Of a DNA stretch of 5,830 bases, positions 1 to 5,830 are shown in pieces. The DNA lies in assembly GCA_032250905.1 (NCBI GenBank), contig JAVVEQ010000094.1:1-5830 (forward strand), read 5' to 3'. This stretch comes from Desulfotignum sp032250905 (lineage in GTDB: Bacteria > Desulfobacterota > Desulfobacteria > Desulfobacterales > Desulfobacteraceae). The notes under the pieces were generated by a model. That model was given only the letters and a program-made list of their open reading frames with translations. It was not told the DNA's origin and did no database searches. Positions within the stretch are counted from its first letter, which is position 1. Each line of letters starts with the position of its first letter. Made by a program: the position numbers and the translations under genes.

Positions 1-888
1 GGGGAAGGGGGCATGCTGGATGAGGAAAGGCAGCTGTCCGAGCACATCACCCTGCAGTACGCCTCCGGCAGATTCGGCATATCCGATGACCGGTTGAAAC
101 TGGCGGACATGATAGAGATTAAAATTTCTCAAGGCGCCAAACCCGGGATGGGTGGAAAACTGCCAGGCCCAAAGGTGACCGATGAGATCGCCCGGATCAG
201 ACAGATACCTCCCTGGAAAACCGCATCCTCTCCGGCCTGCCATCCGGATATCGCCTCGGCACAGGAATTGTCGGAAAAGATTGCCGATCTGCGCACCATC
301 ACCGGGGGCAAACCCATTGCCATCAAAATGGTGGGGGGGCACATTGAAGACGATCTGACCGCTGTTTTTGACCAGCCTGTCATACCCGATGTTCTGGTGA
401 TTGACGGGGCGGAAGGCGGGACCGGCGCAGCCCCTGTTTTCACCAAGGACCATGTGGGGCTGCCCCTGGTATATGCCCTGCCCCGGGCGGCACGGTTTCT
501 GGAAAAACACCGGCTCCAGGACCGGATCACCCTGATAGCCGCAGGAGGGGTGCGCCATGGCATGGATGCGGCAAAAGCCCTGGCCCTGGGGGCTGAGGCC
601 GTCTACATGGCAGGGGCGTTGAAAATCGCCCTGGGATGCCGGTATATCAAGGCCTGCCATACAGGCACCTGTCCGTTTGGTATCGCCACCCAGGACCCAC
701 ACCTGCGTACCCGGCTGGATATCGATGAAAAAGCCGGAGCCGTTGCCAACTTTATTGGTGCGGCAACCAATGAAATCAAGGAAATCGCACGGATCTGCGG
801 TAAAAATGACATCCACGCCATCAGCCGGACCGATCTGGCCGCCCTGACACCGGAAATGGCTCGGATTACCGGCGTGACCCTTGCCTGA
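1..888 (+). CDS. FMN-binding glutamate synthase-family protein (5'-truncated by window edge)
   Basis: This is the C-terminal part of a glutamate synthase central/FMN domain protein (Glu_synthase family, related to the GltB synthase domain). The frame is open to base 1, and the codons before the ATG at 13 read GEGG, which continues the family's GEGGM motif, so that ATG is internal and the true start lies upstream. Numbering from the Met at 13, the visible motifs are ISQGAKPGMGG (39-48), which fits the FMN/substrate region; DGAEGGTGAAP (131-141); a phosphate-binding-like AAGGVRHGMDAAKALALGA (176-193); and Cys209, Cys215 and Cys220 in the CX5CX4C spacing that ligates the 3Fe-4S cluster in glutamate synthases. 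The protein stops soon after this domain with no GXGXG-rich GltB C-terminal domain, so it resembles the short stand-alone (archaeal-type) form rather than full-length GltB. In the family, this domain uses reduced FMN to make glutamate from 2-oxoglutarate and ammonia. Many short homologues lack a proven substrate, so true glutamate synthase activity is not assured. The next gene starts 27 bases downstream, which suggests co-transcription. Confidence 0.9.
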   Translation, partial: GEGGMLDEERQLSEHITLQYASGRFGISDDRLKLADMIEIKISQGAKPGMGGKLPGPKVTDEIARIRQIPPWKTASSPACHPDIASAQELSEKIADLRTITGGKPIAIKMVGGHIEDDLTAVFDQPVIPDVLVIDGAEGGTGAAPVFTKDHVGLPLVYALPRAARFLEKHRLQDRITLIAAGGVRHGMDAAKALALGAEAVYMAGALKIALGCRYIKACHTGTCPFGIATQDPHLRTRLDIDEKAGAVANFIGAATNEIKEIARICGKNDIHAISRTDLAALTPEMARITGVTLA

Positions 889-915
889 TACCAGCTACGA
901 TAGAGGAGGAAATAG

Positions 916-1776
916 ATGAACCCATTTGTGAATTCCATTCTTGCCGTGGTATTTATCATCTGCGGCATGGCCGCGGTCGGTATCATGCTGGAGCTGCACG
1001 GGGCCCCAAAAGACAGGCCGGTAAACGCTTTGCTGATACGGCTGCATAAACTCCTGGGCTGGCTGTTCACAGGTATTTTTGTGTTCATGGTCATTGTCAT
1101 GGTCATCAAGGTATCCGGATACAAGGAAGAGGTGTCGGCCCGGGCGGCATTGCATATTGTCCTGGCCCTGGCCCTGTTGCCGCTGCTGGGCATAAAGATC
1201 ATGGTGGCCAGGCGGTATGTCCGTCTTTCCCGGTACCTGGTCGCCTTTGGGCCGATGGCCCTTGGACTGGGTGGGGCATTGGCCGGGGTGGGGGCCGGAT
1301 ATTACTTCATGCATGCATCGGATCTGAAATATGTGGCCCTGACTGCCGCAGACATCCCTGTTCTGGATGACACCCTGGGCAGGCAGGTGGTGAACCAGCG
1401 GTGCAGCAAATGCCATACCCTGGAACGGGTCTTCCGTTCGGTGAAAACTGAAGCAGGCTGGGCCGAAACCATCAACCGCATGGCCGCCCTGGATGCTCCC
1501 AACATCTCTACTTTTGATATCAAACAGGCCATCCATTTCCTCACCCAGCGCCAGAAACATGTGAAAAATGGAAATGCCGCCGCATTGAACCAGCTTTTCG
1601 GCAAGACCGTCCTGGAAACAAAATGTGTCTCATGTCACACACAAGAGCGGATTGTCAAGGCGGACAAGGACCGGGAAGAATGGGAAAAAACCATCCGCCG
1701 CATGATAAAACACAGCAAAGATCCTGCATATCTTACAGATGAAGAAAAGGAAGCATTGCTGGAACATATTATGTAA
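916..1776 (+). CDS. Membrane-anchored diheme cytochrome c-type protein (four TM helices plus two CXXCH domains)
   Basis: This is a 286-residue predicted inner-membrane electron-transfer protein. Hydrophobic segments lie at about 6-27, 44-66, 77-97 and 105-131. The basic stretches at 32-45 and 99-106 suggest that the 1-2 and 3-4 loops are cytoplasmic, which puts the C-terminal domain in the periplasm, where c-type heme is attached. That domain has two heme-binding motifs, CSKCH (163-167) and CVSCH (237-241). Each is followed at the same distance by a Trp (182, 256) and an Arg-Met (188-189, 262-263), so it is an internal duplication; the Met residues are candidate sixth heme ligands. His28, His44, His80 and His133 sit at the ends of the helices and might bind heme b, but this is not established. 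The ATG at 916 is well supported by AGGAGG at 904-909, six bases upstream. The gene follows the glutamate synthase-like gene after 27 bases and probably shares its transcript. I cannot name a family for the membrane half. A role in quinone-linked or periplasmic electron transfer is inferred from the architecture, and the redox partner is unknown. Confidence 0.85.
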   Translation: MNPFVNSILAVVFIICGMAAVGIMLELHGAPKDRPVNALLIRLHKLLGWLFTGIFVFMVIVMVIKVSGYKEEVSARAALHIVLALALLPLLGIKIMVARRYVRLSRYLVAFGPMALGLGGALAGVGAGYYFMHASDLKYVALTAADIPVLDDTLGRQVVNQRCSKCHTLERVFRSVKTEAGWAETINRMAALDAPNISTFDIKQAIHFLTQRQKHVKNGNAAALNQLFGKTVLETKCVSCHTQERIVKADKDREEWEKTIRRMIKHSKDPAYLTDEEKEALLEHIM

Positions 1777-1846
1777 GGATCTTATCCAATTTCAGACTAA
1801 GCCATTAAATTCTATGTAGTTTTAATCACGTCGAAAGGAAAAGCGG
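1777..1846 (+). promoter_or_regulatory. AT-rich intergenic leader with a short dyad; candidate promoter region of the TPP enzyme/ALDH unit
   Basis: This 70-base gap separates the cytochrome gene from the acetolactate synthase-like gene and is clearly more AT-rich than the flanking genes. It contains a perfect 6-base inverted repeat, ATTAAA (1804-1809) and TTTAAT (1821-1826), with an 11-base spacer, which could be an operator half-site pair or chance in AT-rich DNA. The Shine-Dalgarno AAAGGAA (1834-1840) fixes the downstream start at 1847. No convincing -35/-10 pair at proper spacing was found, and there is no clear terminator after the cytochrome gene. The change in gene function and the larger gap make a separate promoter plausible, but this is inference. 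Confidence 0.25.
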
Positions 1847-3487
1847 ATGAAAGTTTCAGACTTGCTTGTCAAGGCACTTGAAAATGAGGGGGTCCCGTAT
1901 ATTTTCGGTATTCCAGGTGAAGAAAACCTGGATTTTGTCGACTCCCTTAAAAGTTCCAAAATCCAGTTAATCCTGACCCGGCATGAACAGGCTGCCGGTT
2001 TTATGGCTGCTACTTATGGAAGATTGACTCATACTACAGGGGTCTGTTTGTCCACCCTGGGCCCCGGTGCCACTAACCTTGTCACGGCGGTTGCCTATGC
2101 ACAGCTTGGCGGTATGCCCCTGCTCGTCATAACAGGGCAAAAGCCCATTAAAAAATCGAAACAGGGAAGATTTCAGATCATCGATGTGGTTGCCATGATG
2201 ACACCCATAACAAAATTCAGCAAAACCATTGTGAACGGGGATATCATACCTTCCATGGTAAGAGAAGCCGTCCGGCTCTCCCTTGAAGAAAAACCAGGGG
2301 CCGTCCATATTGAACTGGCTGAAGACATTGCAAAAGAGGAGTCCGGCGCCTCCCCTTTTCCGATTTATCCTAAAACCCGGCCCGTGGCTCCGCATGACAT
2401 TATTAATCAGGCCGTTGAACTCATTGAATCCGCCAAAAGGCCCCTTATCCTGATGGGGGCGGGCGGGTCCCGACATGATTGCGTTGATGCGTTTTCACGC
2501 TTTATTGAAAAAACAGGAATTCCTTTTTTCAATACCCAGATGGCCAAAGGCATTGTGGATGAAAACAATCCCTTATACATCGGCACGGCCGCTTTGTCAG
2601 AACATGACTTCCTCCACTGCGCGGTGGACAGGTCGGATCTGATCATCAATTTTGGACATGATATTGTTGAGAAACCGCCGTTTTTTATGCGCAGAAACGG
2701 CCCGAAGGTGATCCATGTCAATCATTTTTTTTCCCGGGCAGATGATGTGTATTTTCCACAACTGGATGTTGTGGGGGATCTTTCGGGGAATGTAAATTTA
2801 TTGACCCGGGCCATCAACAAACAAGCACACTGGGATTTTTCCTATTTCCTGAAAATGAAAAAAATCATTGAAGAAACCCTGGCTGCCGGTTCTCAGGACA
2901 ATGCGTTTCCATTGCTGCCCCAGCGGATTGTGGCGGATGTACAGAAAGCAATGCCGGAAGATGGCATCGTCACCCTTGACAACGGCATCTACAAGATATG
3001 GTTTGCAAGAAATTTTCGGGCGTCCCTGCCCAACACCCTGCTTCTGGACAATTCCCTGGCAACCATGGGAGCCGGGTTTCCTTCCGCGATCGCGGCCAGA
3101 CTGGTTTATCCGGACAAAAAAATTGTCGCCGTCTGCGGGGATGGCGGATTTTTGATGAATTCCCAGGAACTGGAAACAGCTGTCCGGCTCAAACTGGATC
3201 TTGTGGTCATTGTTCTGAACGATGCTTCCTATGGCATGATTAAATGGAAGCAGGAACAAATGGGAATGGAAGTGCAGGGCCTTGATTTTACCAATCCGGA
3301 TTTTGTCTTGTATGCCCAAAGCTACGGCGCCCATGGATACCGCATCACTGAGGCGGATCAATTCTATGAATGTCTGAAACAATGCCTTGAAAACCCGGGG
3401 GTTCACCTGATCGATCTGCCCATTGAATACAAAGAAAATTCCAAAGTTCTGATCAGGGAAATAGAAAAAATAACCTGTACCCTGTAA
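1847..3487 (+). CDS. TPP-dependent enzyme, acetolactate synthase large-subunit family (AlsS/IlvB-like)
   Basis: This 546-residue protein is the usual length for the family and has all three TPP-enzyme domains. The N-terminal PYR domain (about 1-165) carries RHEQAAGFMAATYGR (45-59), in which Glu47 is the conserved glutamate that activates the thiamine ring; its presence argues against glyoxylate carboligase, which lacks it. LGPGATN (71-77) and the TGQKP...RFQIIDVV segment (96-115) are also typical of acetolactate synthases. The middle domain is about 185-325. The C-terminal PP domain (about 355-525) has the Mg/TPP motif starting at GDG (431-433) and ending at Asn458-Asp459, followed by YGMIKWKQ (462-469). 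Classical acetolactate synthases condense two pyruvates with loss of CO2. Here there is no ilvN/ilvH small subunit and no ilvC next door. Instead an aldehyde dehydrogenase follows after 18 bases, which points to a catabolic decarboxylase or carboligase. The ATG at 1847 sits seven bases after AGGA (1836-1839). Fold and cofactor are certain; the substrate is not. Alternatives are a 2-oxo acid decarboxylase (mandelate-pathway MdlC-like logic) or an acyloin-forming or cleaving enzyme. Confidence 0.88.
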   Translation: MKVSDLLVKALENEGVPYIFGIPGEENLDFVDSLKSSKIQLILTRHEQAAGFMAATYGRLTHTTGVCLSTLGPGATNLVTAVAYAQLGGMPLLVITGQKPIKKSKQGRFQIIDVVAMMTPITKFSKTIVNGDIIPSMVREAVRLSLEEKPGAVHIELAEDIAKEESGASPFPIYPKTRPVAPHDIINQAVELIESAKRPLILMGAGGSRHDCVDAFSRFIEKTGIPFFNTQMAKGIVDENNPLYIGTAALSEHDFLHCAVDRSDLIINFGHDIVEKPPFFMRRNGPKVIHVNHFFSRADDVYFPQLDVVGDLSGNVNLLTRAINKQAHWDFSYFLKMKKIIEETLAAGSQDNAFPLLPQRIVADVQKAMPEDGIVTLDNGIYKIWFARNFRASLPNTLLLDNSLATMGAGFPSAIAARLVYPDKKIVAVCGDGGFLMNSQELETAVRLKLDLVVIVLNDASYGMIKWKQEQMGMEVQGLDFTNPDFVLYAQSYGAHGYRITEADQFYECLKQCLENPGVHLIDLPIEYKENSKVLIREIEKITCTL

Positions 3488-3505
3488 CGCATAAGGAGCA
3501 AATAA

Positions 3506-4891
3506 ATGAGTCAGATAGATGTGGTTGGCGCCTTTGATAACCAGGTGTTGAAAACATTGACGGTTGCATCACCTTCCCGGGTGGAAGCGGCCATGGCGCT
3601 TGCTTTTTCGACACACAAAGACCCGGACAAAAAACTCCCCCCTTATCAACGGATTGAGATCCTTCAAAAAGTGATTCACCTGATGCACGCCCAAAAAGAG
3701 GCCGTGATTGAAACAGCGGTGAAAGAAGGAGGAAAACCCTGGATGGATACCGAGGTGGAAGTGGACCGGGCCATACAGGGGGTCCATATCGCCATCAATG
3801 AAATAGAAAACTTATCCGGCACACAGATTCCCATGGGAATTACCAAAGGCTCACAGAATCGGCTTGCTTTTACAACGATCGAGCCGGGAGGGGTCGTTCT
3901 GGCCATCAGTGCCTTTAACCATCCGGTGAATTTAATTGTCCACCAGGTGATACCTGCCATTGCCGCCGGGTGCCCTGTGATCATCAAACCTGCCAGCACC
4001 ACCCCCCTGTCCTGCCTGAATTTCGTCGACCTTCTGTACCGGGCCGGTCTGCCCAAAGCCTGGTGCCAGGCACTGATCACCACCCGGGACGATGCGGAAA
4101 AACTGGTATCTGACAAAAGAATCTCCTTTCTCACGTTTATCGGGTCGGGAAAAGTGGGGTGGCGGCTGCGCGCCATGGTCGCACCGGGCGTCCACTGCGC
4201 TCTGGAACATGGAGGGGCTGCCCCGGTAATTGTTGAAAAAGATGCCGACCTGGATAAAATGATTCCCTCTCTTTTAAAAGGCGGCTATTACCACGCCGGC
4301 CAGGTCTGTGTGTCTGTCCAGCGGGTGTATGTCCATGAGTTCATTGCAGATGAGGTGCTGGCAAGATTCACCCGTCAGGTAAAAAAACTGATCGTGGGAG
4401 ATCCGCTGGACAAAAAAACACAAGTGGGCCCCCTTATTTCTCCCAAAGAGGTGGACAGGGTGGAAAAATGGGTCGATGAAGCGGCCCTGTCCGGCGGAAA
4501 AATTCTGTGCGGCGGAAAACGGATATCTGATACGCTTTATGAACCGACCGTCATCCTGAATCCCGGCAAACATGCCAAAGTCTCTGCACAGGAGATCTTC
4601 GGCCCCGTGGTCTGTTTTTATACCTATTCATCCAGGGATGATGCCATAAATGAGGCGAACGCACTCCCCTATAGTTTCCAGGCAGCCGTTTTTACAAAAG
4701 ATATCGATGTTGCCTTTGATGCGGTTCAAAAACTGAAGGCCCGGGCGGTGATGGTCAATGATCACACCGCATTCCGGGTTGACTGGATGCCTTTTGGCGG
4801 TTCTGAGCAATCCGGACTGGGCACGGGGGGGATTGGATATTCCATCAAAGACATGACCCGGGAAAAACTCATTGTCCTGAATTTGGTTTAA
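3506..4891 (+). CDS. NAD(P)+-dependent aldehyde dehydrogenase family protein
   Basis: This 461-residue member of the aldehyde dehydrogenase superfamily is slightly shorter than the common 480-500. The catalytic apparatus is complete: Asn138 in the FNHPVN motif (oxyanion hole), Lys161 in KPAS (cofactor binding), FIGSGKVG (211-218) of the nucleotide fold, general-base Glu234 within LEHGG (233-237), nucleophile Cys268 in GQVC, and EIFGP (363-367). Retention of Glu234 favours hydrolytic oxidation to a free acid over the CoA-acylating type. The usual LELGG motif reads LEHGG here; I recall this from a subgroup related to ALDH family 21, and it is not a lesion. The C-terminus has the expected PFGGSEQSGLG segment (429-438). 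The ATG at 3506 follows AAGGAG (3493-3498) with a seven-base gap. The gene starts 18 bases after the TPP enzyme, so the two are very likely translated from one mRNA, and the aldehyde substrate may be the product of that enzyme. No signal peptide or membrane segment is seen, so it should be cytoplasmic. The specific aldehyde cannot be read from the sequence. Confidence 0.92.
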   Translation: MSQIDVVGAFDNQVLKTLTVASPSRVEAAMALAFSTHKDPDKKLPPYQRIEILQKVIHLMHAQKEAVIETAVKEGGKPWMDTEVEVDRAIQGVHIAINEIENLSGTQIPMGITKGSQNRLAFTTIEPGGVVLAISAFNHPVNLIVHQVIPAIAAGCPVIIKPASTTPLSCLNFVDLLYRAGLPKAWCQALITTRDDAEKLVSDKRISFLTFIGSGKVGWRLRAMVAPGVHCALEHGGAAPVIVEKDADLDKMIPSLLKGGYYHAGQVCVSVQRVYVHEFIADEVLARFTRQVKKLIVGDPLDKKTQVGPLISPKEVDRVEKWVDEAALSGGKILCGGKRISDTLYEPTVILNPGKHAKVSAQEIFGPVVCFYTYSSRDDAINEANALPYSFQAAVFTKDIDVAFDAVQKLKARAVMVNDHTAFRVDWMPFGGSEQSGLGTGGIGYSIKDMTREKLIVLNLV

Positions 4892-4906
4892 AAACCGAAA
4901 CTCGGT
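4890..4906 (-). terminator. Possible weak intrinsic terminator for prfC
   Basis: Read on the minus strand, ACCGA-GTT-TCGGT (4906 to 4894) forms a 5-bp stem with a 3-base loop and is followed directly by TTTT (4893-4890). It lies about 110 bases beyond the prfC stop codon and touches the stop codon of the convergent aldehyde dehydrogenase gene. The stem is short, so termination strength is doubtful. It overlaps a second, alternative hairpin formed by 4904-4930. Confidence 0.35.
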
Positions 4907-4930
4907 GATCCATCCCGGGCTTTGATCACC
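4904..4930. repeat. Inverted repeat GGTGATC / GATCACC between convergent genes
   Basis: A perfect 7-bp inverted repeat (4904-4910 with 4924-4930) has a 13-base spacer that contains the palindrome CCCGGG (4914-4919). It starts 12 bases after the aldehyde dehydrogenase stop codon. On the plus strand it is followed by TGCTTTCC rather than a T-run, so it is not a classical intrinsic terminator in that direction, but it could stabilise the mRNA 3' end. The remaining intergenic bases to 5015 hold nothing else that I recognise. Confidence 0.4.
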
Positions 4931-5015
4931 TGCTTTCCACAATTTCAGGCCGGCATTGACCGTTTTCAGACGATGGCTTACCCGTGTGAAACAGGGGAGG
5001 GAAATTTGGACTGAA

Positions 5016-5830
5016 TTAAATAAAATTGTGCTCGCGCGTCTTGTGAAATGTGATGTCCGGCCACTTTTTCATGGTGAATCCCAGTTGGTATTCACTGGTG
5101 GTCATGAAGGTCAGACACCCTTCAGCGTCCAGTGCCAGGCTGGATTCATTCTTCTGTCTGAACTGCTTGAGCATCCGGTCACTCTCGCTGGTGACCCATC
5201 TGGCCACGGACAGATCAATGGGTTCATGACCGGCCGTTACATTGTATTCCGCTTTCAGGCGGGCCATGGTCACATCGAACTGCAATACTCCCACCGCCCC
5301 GATGATGTGCATGTTGCCCATCAACGGCCGGAACACCTGGATGGTCCCCTCTTCAGCCAGTTGAATCAATCCTTTGTTCAAGGCCTTGGTTTTGAGGGGA
5401 TCTTTGAGCAGCACCCGCCGGAAATGTTCGGGGGCAAAACTGGGAATACCCAGAAACTGCAACGGTTCCCGGGTCGTGAATGTATCTCCGATCTTGATGG
5501 TGCCGTGATTGTGGATGCCGATGATGTCGCCGGGATAAGCTTCCTCCACAAGACTGCGTTCCCGGGCCATGAAAATCGTGGCATTGGATATCCGGATCTC
5601 CTTGTTTAAACGGTGATGCCGGACCTTCATGCCTTTGACAAATTTTCCAGAGCAGATCCTGAAAAACGCGATACGGTCCCGGTGCTCCGGATCCAGGTTG
5701 GCCTGGATCTTGAAGGCAAATCCGGAAAAATCGGTTTCCAGGGGGCAGACTTCCCGGGTCTGGGCCGTCCTTGTCCCCGGAGGCGGCGCAATCTTCACGA
5801 ACGCATCCAGCATTTCCCTGACCCCGAAAT
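5016..5830 (-). CDS. prfC: Peptide chain release factor 3, C-terminal half (5' end beyond window)
   Basis: This is the C-terminal half of RF3, the GTPase that recycles class I release factors RF1/RF2 from the ribosome after peptide release. The frame is open to the right edge: codons upstream of the Met at 5813 read FGVRE, matching the RF3 motif FGV(Q/R)E before LDAF, so that Met is internal and the GTPase domain lies outside the window. About 270 of the roughly 530 residues usual for RF3 are visible. Numbering from the Met at 5813, residues 24-125 form the EF-Tu-like beta-barrel domain II (RIAFFRICSGKFVKGMKV at 47-64, EEAYPGDIIGIHNHGTIKIGD at 90-110). Residues 126-262 form the RF3-specific domain III (FAPEHFRRV at 126-134, GNMHIIGAVGVLQFDV at 166-181). 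It ends in the family-typical TFHKTREH close to a TAA stop at 5018-5016. The gene converges on the aldehyde dehydrogenase and has no functional link with it. Elongation factor G and TetM-like proteins share domain II, but domain III identifies RF3. Confidence 0.95.
   Translation of the reverse strand, partial: FGVREMLDAFVKIAPPPGTRTAQTREVCPLETDFSGFAFKIQANLDPEHRDRIAFFRICSGKFVKGMKVRHHRLNKEIRISNATIFMARERSLVEEAYPGDIIGIHNHGTIKIGDTFTTREPLQFLGIPSFAPEHFRRVLLKDPLKTKALNKGLIQLAEEGTIQVFRPLMGNMHIIGAVGVLQFDVTMARLKAEYNVTAGHEPIDLSVARWVTSESDRMLKQFRQKNESSLALDAEGCLTFMTTSEYQLGFTMKKWPDITFHKTREHNFI

Noticed and set aside
13..15. ATG at 13 as the start of the glutamate synthase-like gene
   Set aside because: The four preceding codons (GEGG) continue the conserved family motif in frame and no ribosome binding site is present, so the gene begins upstream of the window.
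895..1560. Long minus-strand open frame (221 residues) opposite the cytochrome gene
   Set aside because: Its translation is low-complexity and His/Gln/Gly-rich with no recognisable domain, and it lies opposite a gene with clear heme motifs and a strong ribosome binding site. It is a shadow of the real gene.
2798..3406. Minus-strand open frame (202 residues) opposite the TPP-binding domain
   Set aside because: The opposite strand encodes the conserved GDG...N motif of the TPP enzyme, and the antisense product shows no known motif.
1847..3487. Glyoxylate carboligase as the identity of the TPP enzyme
   Set aside because: Glyoxylate carboligase lacks the conserved catalytic glutamate, whereas this protein has it (Glu47 in RHEQAA).
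4199..4216. LEHGG in place of LELGG as a possible loss of function in the aldehyde dehydrogenase
   Set aside because: The catalytic Glu234 is kept, and Cys268, Asn138 and Lys161 are all present, so this is a subgroup variation rather than inactivation.
4956..5609. Plus-strand open frame (217 residues) opposite prfC
   Set aside because: It lies mostly antisense to conserved RF3 domains II and III, has no good ribosome binding site, and its protein shows no known motif.
5811..5813. ATG (minus strand) at 5813 as the start of a short stand-alone elongation-factor-like gene
   Set aside because: The in-frame upstream codons FGVRE match the RF3 sequence at this point, so the gene simply runs off the window and is not a truncated paralogue.

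Overview
The window looks like ordinary chromosomal DNA from an anaerobic deltaproteobacterium, most likely a Desulfobacteraceae-type sulfate reducer. That placement rests on gene style and content: a stand-alone FMN/3Fe-4S glutamate synthase-like protein, a membrane multiheme cytochrome, and strong AGGAGG-type ribosome binding sites with moderate to high GC. It is an inference, because no marker gene fixes the taxon. There are five protein genes, two of them cut by the window edges. I see no tRNA, rRNA, CRISPR array, insertion sequence or phage gene.

Layout. Positions 1-888 (+) hold the C-terminal part of an FMN-binding glutamate synthase-family protein. At 916-1776 (+), 27 bases on and behind a strong Shine-Dalgarno, is a membrane protein with four predicted helices followed by two tandem c-type heme domains. 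A 70-base AT-rich gap leads to a two-gene unit: a thiamine-diphosphate (TPP) enzyme of the acetolactate synthase large-subunit family (1847-3487, +) and, 18 bases later, an aldehyde dehydrogenase (3506-4891, +). After a 124-base convergent intergenic region with hairpin-forming repeats, the C-terminal half of peptide chain release factor 3 (prfC) lies on the minus strand (5016-5830).

How the genes may work together. The glutamate synthase-like protein and the cytochrome are probably co-transcribed, which links a flavin/iron-sulfur enzyme to a membrane electron-transfer protein, but no direct partnership can be read from the sequence. The TPP enzyme and the aldehyde dehydrogenase look like a functional pair. 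No regulatory small subunit (ilvN/ilvH) or ilvC follows the TPP enzyme, so a catabolic module (2-oxo acid or acyloin chemistry yielding an aldehyde, then oxidation to a carboxylate with NAD(P)+) is more plausible than branched-chain amino acid synthesis. prfC is an unrelated housekeeping gene converging on this cluster.

The points most worth following up are the cytochrome's architecture (duplicated heme-c domain and a paired arrangement of histidines at the helix ends) and the unassigned substrate of the TPP enzyme/aldehyde dehydrogenase pair. Nothing here is clearly an undescribed defence or mobile system.
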